A DNA stretch of 64,000 nucleotides from Vibrio sp. ED004 (GTDB taxonomy: Bacteria; Pseudomonadota; Gammaproteobacteria; Enterobacterales; Vibrionaceae), in assembly GCF_023206395.1 (NCBI RefSeq), contig NZ_CP066149.1:3100001-3164000 (forward strand). The letters are read 5' to 3'. The notes beneath the pieces were generated by a model. The model was given only the letters and a program-made list of their open reading frames with translations, was not told where the DNA came from and did no database searches. Below are positions 28,528 to 37,308 of the stretch, one piece after another. Both the position numbers and the translations under genes were made by a program. Numbering within the stretch: the first letter of the stretch is position 1; each line of letters begins with the position of its first letter.

Positions 28528-29167
28528 GATGACTTCTCCATGGCCAAGACAGCACTTTCGCCCCTTGAGGCACATCTGCGTCGTCGTGCGTCACCATCAG
28601 GGTTGGTATATTAGCTTTGGTTAATTGCTCAAATACCCAGTCTCGAAATTGTGCTCTGAGCTCTTGGTCTAACTTACTGAATGGTTCATCGAGTAAAGCC
28701 AGTTTAGGCTTGGCTAACAACATGCGAGTTAAGCTTATTCTCGCACGTTGGCCGCCTGAGATTTGATCGGGGAAGGACTCAGCTAAATGAGTTAATTCAA
28801 TATCCTTTAACGCCGCCATCGCTTGTTGCTGGCGAGCTGAGCCTTTTACAGAGTTAGGTAATGAGAATGCCAAGTTTTCCCACACTTTTAGATGAGGGAA
28901 TAGCAAGTCATCTTGAAACAGAATACCGACCTCACGTTGATGTGATGGAAGTTCATCGAGCTGAATATCATTCAAAACAACACTGCCAGAGTATGAAAAC
29001 TCTTCATTCAGGTGCCCAGCAACGGCATCCAATAAAGTCGATTTTCCGCAGCCGCTCGGCCCCATCAAAGCCAGTACTTGGCCTGATTCTAATGTTACGT
29101 TTAGCGCTGAAAACAGCGATTCGCCATCGTTCTTATGGATGGCGAGGTCGTTGAGGTACAGACTCAT
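28517..29167 (-). CDS. ynjD: ABC transporter ATP-binding protein YnjD
   Basis: This 216-residue cytoplasmic ATPase has Walker A GPSGCGKST (around 35-43), Q-loop LFQDDLLFP, signature ISGGQRAR, and Walker B LALLDEPFSKLD. It resembles ThiQ and the YnjD group. The gene overlaps the ynjC 3' end by 35 bp and the ynjF start by 11 bp, showing tight coupling. The substrate of the YnjBCD importer is not established. Confidence 0.87.
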   Translation of the reverse strand: MSLYLNDLAIHKNDGESLFSALNVTLESGQVLALMGPSGCGKSTLLDAVAGHLNEEFSYSGSVVLNDIQLDELPSHQREVGILFQDDLLFPHLKVWENLAFSLPNSVKGSARQQQAMAALKDIELTHLAESFPDQISGGQRARISLTRMLLAKPKLALLDEPFSKLDQELRAQFRDWVFEQLTKANIPTLMVTHDDADVPQGAKVLSWPWRSHHAG

Positions 29168-30833
29168 TACTTAGGAAACCCTTAAAAGTAAGACGGCGAT
29201 ATCTGAGTTGAAGTCGGCTGACTAATATCGCTAAAGAGAAAAAGAATAGAGGCAATAAGGCCTGCCAAATGGCATAAATAGCGGTCACTCTGCGGTCGAA
29301 ACCACTCGTTAGCGCAACAGCTTCTGTGGTGATGGTACTAATGCGACCCGCACCTAGCATCAATGTTGGTAAGTATTGAGCCAAACTCACACTGATCCCG
29401 ACCGCCCAAGCGAAGGCAATGGCAGGCAACAGGATAGGCAGCTTAATGGAGTACCAACTTTGAAATGGCGACTTGCCTAGACTGAGTGACGCTTTAATGA
29501 GTCCATCATTGAAGCTCTTCCAAGGCCCGTCTAAAGACAAGTACACAAATGGAAAGGCGAAGAATACGTGTGCCCAAATCACCCAGAATTCATAAGCGCT
29601 GCTGCCGATATAAAGCGTGGTGACTTGCATACCGAATAACACAGAGAGCTGAGGGATCAACATCGGGATCGCGATAATAAAACCGGGCACTTGCCATTTG
29701 TACTTGATCCGATATTCATGAGCAACCAGCGCAAGTATTAGAGCTACAGAAGCGGCAATAAGGCCAATCCATAAGCTTTGTCCGACGGTACTCATGATGC
29801 CATCCCACTCAAACTCCCAGAAACGCATGCTATAGCGGCTAGGGAGTAGGTCAGGGAAACGCCAACGTTGGGCAACACTCCAAATCACCATCAATGGAAT
29901 GATAAGCAGTGACAACGCAGCAAGAACAGTAAACACGGTTTTCCCCGGAAGGTTCACGCCTGTTCTGCCTGAATATTGCCAAGTTCGAAAGTATTTCAGA
30001 ATTGCCCATTCAACCAAACGTGCTAAGGCGATGATCAACGACGCTAAGCCAAATAGAACAATGGCTCCGGCTGCTGCTCGTGGCAGTAGGTTAAGGTCTG
30101 GGTCGTTAAACCATTGCCATACTAGTACTGCAAAGGTCGGCGGGTTAGTCGGACCAATGATCAAAGCAATATCGACAACCGATACGCTGTAAGCGAGTAC
30201 GGCGAGCATTGGGAAACGAAGCTTAGTAAACCATTGTGGGAAAATACACTTCCACCAAATCTGAGAGCGACTATAGCCCAGTGAAGCACTCACCTTAGTG
30301 ATACGTTCGACATCGATTTGTTGAAGTATCGATATGCTCATCAGCAACAAGAAAGGGACTTCTTTGAGCGCCAGCATAATGATGAGGCCGAAAGCGTATG
30401 GGTCTTTGACCAACAAAGCCAATTCCGAACTCGTCGCCGATTCACCGAGCAGGTGGTGTACGGCTCTCGCTCCAAGTCCCGTCGGGCTAAATAGAAAAGC
30501 AAAGCCAATAGCGAAAGCCACATGTGGAATAGCCAGCATTGGCGATAACGTCAGCTCAATCTTTCTCCAAAACTTGTTTCCCCAAGAGGCTTGAAGAATA
30601 CAAAAGGTAAGGAAGCAGGCGATGTAGCTGCTCGCGATCGCAGAGCTTAGGCTTAAACCGATGGAGTGCCAAGCACCTTCCCATTGGAAGACTTGGCTAA
30701 AACCGTTGAGAGAGGGCTCCTCTAAACCTAGGGGCGGAATAAAACTCAGTGATGAGGCCACCACTCCCGCTACCCCAGGAATCGTAGGGATAATGCACAC
30801 AGCTATAACAACAAAATATAGAGCGCGTAGCAT
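29133..30833 (-). CDS. ynjC: ABC transporter permease YnjC (duplicated)
   Basis: This 566-residue inner-membrane protein is made of two fused permease halves, each with about six TM helices. EAA-like coupling segments appear in both halves (TKVSASLGYSRSQIWW near 190 and IKASLSLGKSPFQSWY near 445). Fused permeases of this kind occur in thiamine (ThiP), iron (FbpB) and YnjC systems. I use ATG 30833; a TTG one codon earlier is possible. It begins 5 bp after the ynjB stop. Confidence 0.87.
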   Translation of the reverse strand: MLRALYFVVIAVCIIPTIPGVAGVVASSLSFIPPLGLEEPSLNGFSQVFQWEGAWHSIGLSLSSAIASSYIACFLTFCILQASWGNKFWRKIELTLSPMLAIPHVAFAIGFAFLFSPTGLGARAVHHLLGESATSSELALLVKDPYAFGLIIMLALKEVPFLLLMSISILQQIDVERITKVSASLGYSRSQIWWKCIFPQWFTKLRFPMLAVLAYSVSVVDIALIIGPTNPPTFAVLVWQWFNDPDLNLLPRAAAGAIVLFGLASLIIALARLVEWAILKYFRTWQYSGRTGVNLPGKTVFTVLAALSLLIIPLMVIWSVAQRWRFPDLLPSRYSMRFWEFEWDGIMSTVGQSLWIGLIAASVALILALVAHEYRIKYKWQVPGFIIAIPMLIPQLSVLFGMQVTTLYIGSSAYEFWVIWAHVFFAFPFVYLSLDGPWKSFNDGLIKASLSLGKSPFQSWYSIKLPILLPAIAFAWAVGISVSLAQYLPTLMLGAGRISTITTEAVALTSGFDRRVTAIYAIWQALLPLFFFSLAILVSRLQLRYRRLTFKGFLSNESVPQRPRHP

Positions 30834-30838
30834 CAAGC

Positions 30839-32005
30839 TTAGTTACCGTATCGCTTAAGCCACTCTTTCTCGAGCGCGTTTTGCCAGCTTGGGTGTGGTT
30901 CATCAACCGACTTAAATTGCTGAGTATTTTTAGCACTGCCGGTCAGGTACTTGCTGCTTAACACCGCAGGATCGCCCCAAACATTGAGGTCACCCTTGCG
31001 AGATTGCGCTTCTGGGCTCAATAGGAAGTTGATGGTCACTTGAGCGCCTGCCGTTGCATTGGCATTCCAAGGAATCGCAAGGAAGTGAATGTTAGATAAA
31101 GCGCCGCTTTCTAACGCATAAGCCTTGGTGGTTTCCGCTAAACGACCACTTGCTTGCGCTGAATACACAGAGTTTGGATTGAATGTTATGGCTAGGTCTA
31201 GTTGTCCATCATCCAGAAGCTGGATGCTTTCAGATGTGCCAGCAGGGAATTGTTTGCCACCGCGCCATGCCACTTTATGGAATTTGTCTAGGTAAGTCCA
31301 AAGTGGTGCTGTTACCGCTTGGAAGTTGTCTTCCGAAACAGGCTGAGCCAGTGCTGGGTTATTGTTTGTTAGCTCAATCAATAGAGACTTGATGAAGCTG
31401 GTGCCGTGAAATTCAGGTGGGCGAGGGTAGCTCAAACGGTTTGGGAAAGCTTGAGCGTAGCTCAACATCTCTGAAAACGATTGTGGCGGGTTGTGTAGTG
31501 TCCCTTGGTCGTGAATAAACACAAGTTGTCCAACGCCCCAAGGTGCTTCAAGGCCTTCTGTTGGTTCAGAGAAGTCGACATCAATCGGTAAAGACTTATC
31601 GACGTACTGCCAGTTTGGAAGTGACTCTGTAAACGGACCAAACAACAAAGCGTTGTCTTTCATCGAACGGAAGTTTTCGCCATTGATCCAAACGATATCA
31701 ACACTGCCTTCACTGTTCTTGCCTGCCGCTTTTTCTGCAAGTAAGCGAGTCGTGGTTTCTGCAATATCGGTTACTTTTACATGCTTTAAGGTAACACCGT
31801 AGTCACTCTGTAACTTTTTGCCTGCCCATTGTAGGTAACGATTGATCTCTTGGCTTCCGCCCCAAGCGTGAAAGTAGACAGTTTCTCCCTCTGCCTGCTG
31901 TTCAATTTGGTTCCAGCTATCGGTTGATGTTGCTTCATCAGCATAAATGGTTGCGCTGTATGCAACGGTTGCCATGATTCCTAACGTACTTACTATCTTG
32001 TTCAT
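30839..32005 (-). CDS. ynjB: ABC transporter substrate-binding protein YnjB
   Basis: This 388-residue periplasmic binding protein has a Sec signal peptide (MNKIVSTLGI onward, cut near YADEA). The mature part reads like the YnjB/thiamine-iron-type binding proteins (GETVYFHAWGGSQEINRYLQW near its start). I chose ATG 32005 because GGAAAAG precedes it and the resulting length is that of E. coli YnjB; the open frame upstream to 32116 lacks a signal-like start. It leads ynjBCD-F. The ligand is unknown; thiamine-like compounds are possible by homology only. Confidence 0.86.
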   Translation of the reverse strand: MNKIVSTLGIMATVAYSATIYADEATSTDSWNQIEQQAEGETVYFHAWGGSQEINRYLQWAGKKLQSDYGVTLKHVKVTDIAETTTRLLAEKAAGKNSEGSVDIVWINGENFRSMKDNALLFGPFTESLPNWQYVDKSLPIDVDFSEPTEGLEAPWGVGQLVFIHDQGTLHNPPQSFSEMLSYAQAFPNRLSYPRPPEFHGTSFIKSLLIELTNNNPALAQPVSEDNFQAVTAPLWTYLDKFHKVAWRGGKQFPAGTSESIQLLDDGQLDLAITFNPNSVYSAQASGRLAETTKAYALESGALSNIHFLAIPWNANATAGAQVTINFLLSPEAQSRKGDLNVWGDPAVLSSKYLTGSAKNTQQFKSVDEPHPSWQNALEKEWLKRYGN

Positions 32006-32317
32006 AAACTTTTCCATTTGGTAGTGAACGGGCAAGAGCATTGTGTTTTCGAACTCCCTAACAGTTATTCTATCTGTTTCTGAAATAATTTCTAATTCAA
32101 TAGTAAATTCAATCAATTACTAGGGGCCTCTGCCATCCTACCAACAGACCGTTAAAGCGGTGAATTAATTGCACCTAAATGAGTTTTTTTTGATATTTAT
32201 TGGAGGTTGGTACGAAAAGAAGGCGAGAAGTAGCGTTTTTAATGATTAGGTTTTGAGCAGGCAATAAAAAAGGAGCCGTGAAGGCTCCTTAAATCAATAT
32301 CTGATGCCGATGACGGA
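32006..32317. other. Intergenic region upstream of ynjB
   Basis: This 312-bp AT-rich stretch holds the presumed ynjB promoter side and the terminator of the next gene (32264-32293). Nothing else was recognised. Confidence 0.5.
32264..32293 (-). terminator. Terminator of the HslJ-like gene
   Basis: On the minus strand AAGGAGCC pairs with GGCTCCTT and is followed by a T run, about 25 bp after the stop codon. Confidence 0.9.
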
Positions 32318-32764
32318 TTAGTTTACCCAGTCACGAATTGTGTACGTTAGTGTGTGTACATCGTTTTTCAGTACTAGTGTATCGTTAGTTAGCGTTACGT
32401 CGCTCCACTCGCTTAGAGTAGCTGAAACCGATTGTTCGATTTCCATCGCTGAGCCCTGACACATTTTCATTGTCATGCCCATTTGTTTGATACGGAATTG
32501 GCCGTCTTTTAGTTCGCCCTGACCAAAGAAGTTGTTACAACCAGCCATGCCGTTTGCAGTCATCTTTTCGCCGATCTCTAGACGAGGTGTTGCTTGATGT
32601 TCGCTTTTCTCAATGTCCTTGCCATCAATTTGCGCAAGTTCCCAATTATGGTGCTGTAGATCGGTTGGTGTTACTTGCATAGCGTTATCACCCGTTGTTG
32701 TGCATGCTGCTAGCATCATAGGTAAAGCGGCTACTGCTAGTAATTTTTTTGAACTAAACTTCAT
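32318..32764 (-). CDS. META-domain (HslJ-like) lipoprotein
   Basis: This 148-residue lipoprotein has the lipobox LAAC (Cys about 21) after the start MKFSSKKLL. The META/HslJ domain follows, with HNWELAQIDG, the signature NGMAGCNNFFGQ near 92, and MTMKMCQGSAMEIEQ near 115. HslJ is a heat-inducible outer-membrane-associated protein linked to novobiocin resistance in E. coli. The start is the ATG at 32764, where the signal peptide begins. A single-gene unit with its own terminator. Confidence 0.88.
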   Translation of the reverse strand: MKFSSKKLLAVAALPMMLAACTTTGDNAMQVTPTDLQHHNWELAQIDGKDIEKSEHQATPRLEIGEKMTANGMAGCNNFFGQGELKDGQFRIKQMGMTMKMCQGSAMEIEQSVSATLSEWSDVTLTNDTLVLKNDVHTLTYTIRDWVN

Positions 32765-32951
32765 ATTATAAGGCTCCAAAGGAAAGAACGAAGTTACCGA
32801 ATAAGTGTAACTTGATGGGTTCAAAGTATAGTTTACAAAACACTATATGTGTCAGTATAAGGTCATAGTTTAGTATGGATTTCATGAGCTAGGCGACAAA
32901 TTAATCGCTTATTTTTGAATTAGTAAGCTTGATTTGGATGTGTAAGGAGAT

Positions 32952-33215
32952 GTGGTGGAGCAGTTAGAGTTTTTCCAAGTTCCAAGCCCTTGCGTTGGGG
33001 TTTGCTCAAGCGATGAAAAAGGCTATTGCAATGGCTGTATGCGCAAAAGAGAAGAGCGTTTTAATTGGATGTCGATGACACCCGCTGAACAATTGCACGT
33101 GATAAAACTGTGTCGTCAGCGCTACAGAAGAAAAATAACGAAGCAAAACAACTTGGTTGGTCAGCCGGTAGACGAAGAGGGAAATACAAGTCCCCAGAGA
33201 GATCTTTTCGGCTAA
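32952..33215 (+). CDS. DUF1289 family protein
   Basis: This 87-residue small protein has the DUF1289 pattern: SPCVGVCSSDEKGYCNGCMRKREE (split Cys motif C-x3-C-x7-C-x2-C, likely metal-binding), then FNWMSMTPAEQLHVIKLCRQR. The tail is basic then acidic. It starts at GTG (32952 or 32955) after AAGGAGA. Function unknown; homologues are often encoded beside fumarate- or metal-related genes. Confidence 0.86.
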   Translation: MVEQLEFFQVPSPCVGVCSSDEKGYCNGCMRKREERFNWMSMTPAEQLHVIKLCRQRYRRKITKQNNLVGQPVDEEGNTSPQRDLFG

Positions 33216-33324
33216 AGAGGAAGTATTAAGATTTTATTTAACTCCGAAGTAACTATTACTTTACATAATGGTTGGGGTGTAATATTAAGATAGGTACTTT
33301 TGTACCAGAAGGAGTGGTGTCGGT

Positions 33325-33492
33325 ATGAATAAAAAGGACGTAAGAATCAAGAAAAAGCCAGTCAAAGCACTGGATAGAAAACCGATTGGGGCGAAAGATG
33401 ACCCTGAAGAGAGCGCGCGTGATTGGCATTCGATGTCAGAAGAAGAACGAATGGAAATCCTTTCTCATCTTTCAGACATGCCTTTTCAATAA
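33325..33492 (+). CDS. Small hypothetical protein, 55 residues
   Basis: This short gene has AGAAGGAG about 9 nt before the ATG, a basic N-terminus (MNKKDVRIKKKPVKALDRKP) and an acidic amphipathic end (SMSEEERMEILSHLSDMPFQ). Its composition and ribosome site support expression. The SMSEEER phrase is similar to the SMTPAEQ phrase of the upstream DUF1289 protein, hinting at a related C-terminal helix. No family is known to me. It ends 42 bp before the convergent thiamine-binding-type gene. Confidence 0.6.
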   Translation: MNKKDVRIKKKPVKALDRKPIGAKDDPEESARDWHSMSEEERMEILSHLSDMPFQ

Positions 33493-33533
33493 CATCACTG
33501 GTTCATCAGAGTCTTTTCAACAGCAGCACTTTT

Positions 33534-33836
33534 TTAAACAAACATATGATTCGCTTTCGTTACACCTCGATGGTACGTACAAAATGTATCATCGGCTTCG
33601 GTGGTCTTACTATGAATCTTAATGTTTGTGATGACTTCAACAGCTCCTGCATCGTAACAAGCTTGTTCAGCCTTTTTGACGATATCGAGTAATTGGTTGA
33701 GTTCACCTTTCATCGTGGTTTCCATTGCACCGACTTGGAATGGAACATCGGCCACTTTTACCACTTCAATAGCTTTATCAACGACTTCGAAATTGTTGCC
33801 TTCTTTAACGCGTGGGATCACTTGGAAGGCAACCAT
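33534..33836 (-). CDS. Thiamine-binding (MTH1187/YkoF-type) family protein
   Basis: This 100-residue cytosolic protein has the ferredoxin-like fold of the MTH1187/DUF77 family: MVAFQVIPRVKEG, then VPFQVGAMETTMKGEL and the central helix LLDIVKKAEQACYDAGA. Some members bind thiamine. I chose ATG 33836, which gives the usual family length; the frame extends to a TTG at 33881 without a ribosome site. Confidence 0.8.
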   Translation of the reverse strand: MVAFQVIPRVKEGNNFEVVDKAIEVVKVADVPFQVGAMETTMKGELNQLLDIVKKAEQACYDAGAVEVITNIKIHSKTTEADDTFCTYHRGVTKANHMFV

Positions 33837-33953
33837 CACTTCTTTTTCTCTTTTTAACTCAGACACTTTCTGCTTACTCAATGAAAGGAAATTGTTGCAG
33901 ATGATAGGTTAATGCGGAGATAAATTCTACAGCGGTTAAGCTGGCGGCTAATA

Positions 33954-33993
33954 AGCTTATTAGCTTATTAGCTTATTAGCTTATTAGCGTATT
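33954..33993. repeat. Five-copy 8-bp tandem repeat
   Basis: Four perfect copies of AGCTTATT (33954-33985) and a fifth with one change (AGCGTATT) lie directly after the stop of the 73-residue gene and 118 bp before the next start. Confidence 0.9.
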
Positions 33994-33996
33994 TGA

Positions 33997-34218
33997 CTAC
34001 TTGCTACCCCAGTGGTCGCTAACCCAACCACCTATGTGCTCATCAAAATGGCTGCCACTGAATCTCTGGTTACGTTCAACCGAAGTATCGCAGTCACCTT
34101 TGTTATCTATTAGGGTTTGTATGTAGTTTGCCATCGGGTCATTGCAACGTTGACGATCTCGGCGGGTTGCCACTTCCTTAATCAGTTGTAATCGATATGT
34201 AGAGCTAGCACGTTTCAT
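33997..34218 (-). CDS. Small hypothetical protein, 73 residues
   Basis: This 73-residue protein has no signal peptide. A strong AGGAGGT precedes the ATG by 7 nt, arguing that it is real. It has a basic N-terminal helix (STYRLQLIKEVATRRDRQRC) and a polar C-terminus (HIGGWVSDHWGSK), with two cysteines. It resembles small uncharacterised Vibrio proteins; no function can be given. An 8-bp microsatellite follows its stop. Confidence 0.65.
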   Translation of the reverse strand: MKRASSTYRLQLIKEVATRRDRQRCNDPMANYIQTLIDNKGDCDTSVERNQRFSGSHFDEHIGGWVSDHWGSK

Positions 34219-34471
34219 TTCAATGACCTCCTGTTTTAGACACTAATAGAAAAATCTAGTTGCCAGATATAGGGGCGTCAACGTGATTTAAGAGTATTTT
34301 TTTTGAGCAACCAAGAATCAATACGTTGGCACCATAATTCACAAAAGTGTCATTTAAGTTGGCGTCTTTAGAGCAGTTTTTGGGTGTGATTTTATGTTTT
34401 GTTGCATATAAAAAAGCCCAGTAAAAACTGAGCTGATTATTTTATTTCTGGTCACTTAAAGCTACTTCTGG

Positions 34472-35710
34472 TTACTTTGAGCTGTTTGGTTTGCTCTTAA
34501 ATTGTTTGATGCTCTTCTTCTTTGCTGTTCGTCGGTTGGCCATTTTGTCTTTTGGCGGACGCTTACGAGCCGTTGTTTCTGATGCAGGTTTATCAGTTAC
34601 AGGGAAACCTTCCAACGATTGCAGTGGCAGTGGCTTATTGGTCAGAGTTCGAATCGCATTGAGGTGTTCGTTTTCACTGTGGCTAACTAGCGAGATAGCA
34701 CAGCCTGCGCTTCCTGCTCTCGCTGTTCTTCCTACGCGATGCACATAAGTTGCTGAGTGAGAAGGCAATTCAAAGTTGATCACAACAGGTAGCTGATCGA
34801 TATGGATGCCACGAGCCATCACATCGGTTGCGATAAGCACGCGAGTTTCGCCATTTTTGAAACTCTCTAATGCCTCCGCGCGCTCTTCTTGGCTTTTGTT
34901 GCCGTGTAAGGCACTTACGCTGATCTTAGCTTTGTTTAATCGCTTGGTTAATGCGTCTGCATTGTCTTTCGCGCCAATAAAAACCAACACCTGTGGCCAT
35001 TGGTTTTGATTAAGTAGGGCAATCAGAGCTTGAGCCTTGCTGCCTTTGTTCACGAGATACAGTGTTTCTTCAATGGTTTCGACAACGCTGTTTTCTTGGT
35101 GAGTCGTGATCTTCTCTGGGTTTGATAAAAGCGTTTCAGCTTGATTAACCAACTCTGGAGGAAGTGTTGCTGAAAATAGCAGTGACTGGCGCTTCGCAGG
35201 CAGAGCTTCGGTGATCGCTTGAATGTCAGGCCAAAAGCCCATGTCGATTAATCGATCGGCTTCATCAAGAACCAATGACACACATTGAGCTAACTCCAAT
35301 TCGCCACTCTTGATAACAGCCAGCAAGCGCCCCGGTGTTGCGATAGCGAGTTGTGGTTTAGTTAATAATTGCTGATGTTGGTCATCTGCATTTACACCAC
35401 CCGTTAACGTAATCGTGTTGTTATTAAGAGCTGTTGCGATCGGTTCTAAAGACTCAGCGACTTGAGACGCAAGCTCACGTGTTGGAACGATAACCAGCGC
35501 TTGCAGTTCATTTACATCATGGTTGATGTTGTTCAGCAAAGGCAAGCCAAATGCTAATGTTTTCCCGCTACCCGTTTGAGCCAACGCCAGCACGTCTTTC
35601 CCTACAATAATCGTAGGAATTACCGCTTGTTGTATCTCTGTCGGTTTATCGAATTGAGATGGTATCGCCGCGACGGTTTTCGGGTTAAGGGTTAGGTTAT
35701 CGAATGACAT
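34472..35710 (-). CDS. DEAD-box ATP-dependent RNA helicase (RhlE-like)
   Basis: This 412-residue cytosolic helicase remodels RNA or RNPs. Motifs in order are the Q motif (FDKPTEIQQ), motif I AQTGSGKT (near 46), Ia PTRELASQ, Ib ATPGRLL, II VLDEADR, III FSATLP, IV VFIGAK, V ATDVMARGIHID and VI HRVGRTARAG. A short basic tail (RKRPPKDKMANRRTAKKKS) aids RNA binding. I use the ATG at 35710, where the Q-motif domain begins. It is monocistronic. Confidence 0.93.
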   Translation of the reverse strand: MSFDNLTLNPKTVAAIPSQFDKPTEIQQAVIPTIIVGKDVLALAQTGSGKTLAFGLPLLNNINHDVNELQALVIVPTRELASQVAESLEPIATALNNNTITLTGGVNADDQHQQLLTKPQLAIATPGRLLAVIKSGELELAQCVSLVLDEADRLIDMGFWPDIQAITEALPAKRQSLLFSATLPPELVNQAETLLSNPEKITTHQENSVVETIEETLYLVNKGSKAQALIALLNQNQWPQVLVFIGAKDNADALTKRLNKAKISVSALHGNKSQEERAEALESFKNGETRVLIATDVMARGIHIDQLPVVINFELPSHSATYVHRVGRTARAGSAGCAISLVSHSENEHLNAIRTLTNKPLPLQSLEGFPVTDKPASETTARKRPPKDKMANRRTAKKKSIKQFKSKPNSSK

Positions 35711-35921
35711 AAATGAACCAAGTATCAAAAGGGAGGTGGAGTCTAACAGGGCTACAAATGTTAGAAAATCAGTTTTGTAACGTTAGACCATAAACGCTTT
35801 TATTATATTCGCTAATTTCGTCCGTTAGCCATACGCGTTAATTAAACGTTGAGCATATTGTAATGGGGTTGAATGGATGTACAATATCCGCCTCAAAAAT
35901 GATACGTAAAAAGAGATAGAA

Positions 35922-36548
35922 ATGAGTTGGGATAGTATCTGGCTGTTCATTGTCATTGTGTTTTTTATTGCCATTATTCCTGGCCCAAACGCATTGTTAG
36001 TATTAAGCACAGCGTTGACTCAAAGGAAGCTGTTCGCGTTTGTTAATGTGCTAGGTGTGTCTTGTGGTTTCTTTTTTCACGCTTTTATCTCAGCCAATGG
36101 CATAAGCCTGTTGTTGTCAAAAACACCAATGGCGTTTGAAGGGCTGAAGTGGGCTGGGGTTTTGTATCTCATCTGGCTTGGTTACAACCATTTTCGGGCG
36201 GCATTGCGTGCGCAAGAAGGTGTGCTTTCTGTGGTGAGTGCATCGGGAAGTAAGCTTTATCATCAGTTCTTAAAGGGGCTATTGACCAATCTACTTAACC
36301 CTAAAATTGTGCTGTTTTATCTCTCGATATTCCCTCAGTTCGTTACCACAGATGCGATTGTATCAGACAGCCTAATGCTTGGTGGGATTCAAGCGATAGT
36401 GGTGTCGACGTGGTTCTTGGTCGTTATCTTAATGGCGGATACGTTTAAGCGCTTGTTGGTTCAAAAGCGTACCTCGCAAATGATGAACATGGTTTGTGGT
36501 GTGCTATTTGTGGGTTTCAGTATTCAGTTAGCCTTATTTCAGCTCTAG
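35922..36548 (+). CDS. LysE/RhtB family exporter
   Basis: This 208-residue inner-membrane protein has about six hydrophobic segments and the LysE motif IIPGPNALLVLSTAL near residue 18. KGLLTNLLNPKIVLFY sits after the central loop. Relatives export amino acids such as threonine, homoserine lactone or lysine. The specific substrate is unknown. It has its own promoter region of about 200 bp. Confidence 0.87.
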   Translation: MSWDSIWLFIVIVFFIAIIPGPNALLVLSTALTQRKLFAFVNVLGVSCGFFFHAFISANGISLLLSKTPMAFEGLKWAGVLYLIWLGYNHFRAALRAQEGVLSVVSASGSKLYHQFLKGLLTNLLNPKIVLFYLSIFPQFVTTDAIVSDSLMLGGIQAIVVSTWFLVVILMADTFKRLLVQKRTSQMMNMVCGVLFVGFSIQLALFQL

Positions 36549-36797
36549 GTTTAAAGCTTGATAGAAGCGTTAACAGATACGACTCATATCTCACTTTTCA
36601 CTGAATCTTAGGGAATCCTTGTCTCTCTGCATAAATGCCTAAAGCATTAGGTTATAAAGTCGATATAATAAGCAGATATTAATTTGGCGAATGTATTAAT
36701 TTGAAGCCAAATTGAAGATTAAGAATGGCATTTGCTGATGATAACTGAAGCAAACGGTTAGCTCGCTTTAAAGAATAACAGAGACAGGGAGTCACTA

Positions 36798-37154
36798 ATG
36801 CGTGAAGAGTCATTCACCCAGAAACGCAAATATTACCGCTTAAAGTACCCTCAAAAGGCACGCCCGGTGATGCGAATTAAGGATGAGCTTTTTCATGTGA
36901 GTGAAGTGTCTGAAAAGGGCGTCCGCCTGATGATGCGTAATATCATTCCTGTTTATCGCGGTTTTTCAATGGCAGGCACCCTAAGGTTGCATGACAACAA
37001 CAGTATTGATATTAGCGGTGCCGTATTGCGACAAGAAGGTGACGAAGTTATCGTTCAGTTATCACAAGGTCCAAGCTTTAAAGATATGGTGTCAGAACAA
37101 CGCCACATAAGACAGCGATACCCAGTATTTTTTGCAAGCCTCAGAGTGGCATAG
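36798..37154 (+). CDS. PilZ domain protein
   Basis: This 118-residue single-domain protein contains the PilZ arginine motif (RKYYR, near residue 10) and a second motif EVSEKG near 37. The usual second motif is D/N-x-S-x-x-G; here the first position is Glu, so c-di-GMP binding is likely but may be weaker. The rest fits the PilZ barrel. A good GGGAG precedes the ATG. It is isolated; a partner cannot be named. Confidence 0.83.
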   Translation: MREESFTQKRKYYRLKYPQKARPVMRIKDELFHVSEVSEKGVRLMMRNIIPVYRGFSMAGTLRLHDNNSIDISGAVLRQEGDEVIVQLSQGPSFKDMVSEQRHIRQRYPVFFASLRVA

Positions 37155-37203
37155 AAAGCTATTAAGTTAGATATCTTAAAGCTCGATTCTCTCATTTAAG
37201 CCG

Positions 37204-37249
37204 ATATAACAAAGCCCAGCACTTTCTCAAGTGCTGGGCTTTGTTATAT
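37204..37249. terminator. Bidirectional terminator between pilZ and the M14 gene
   Basis: A perfect 20-bp stem (37204-37223 with 37230-37249, core AAAGCCCAGCACT) and a 6-nt loop lie between convergent genes. Confidence 0.85.
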
Positions 37250-37308
37250 ATGTAAGCAAACTAACTATATGAACAAACTAAGGAGCTAAGTTCGTCTTAT
37301 GGTTCGTT

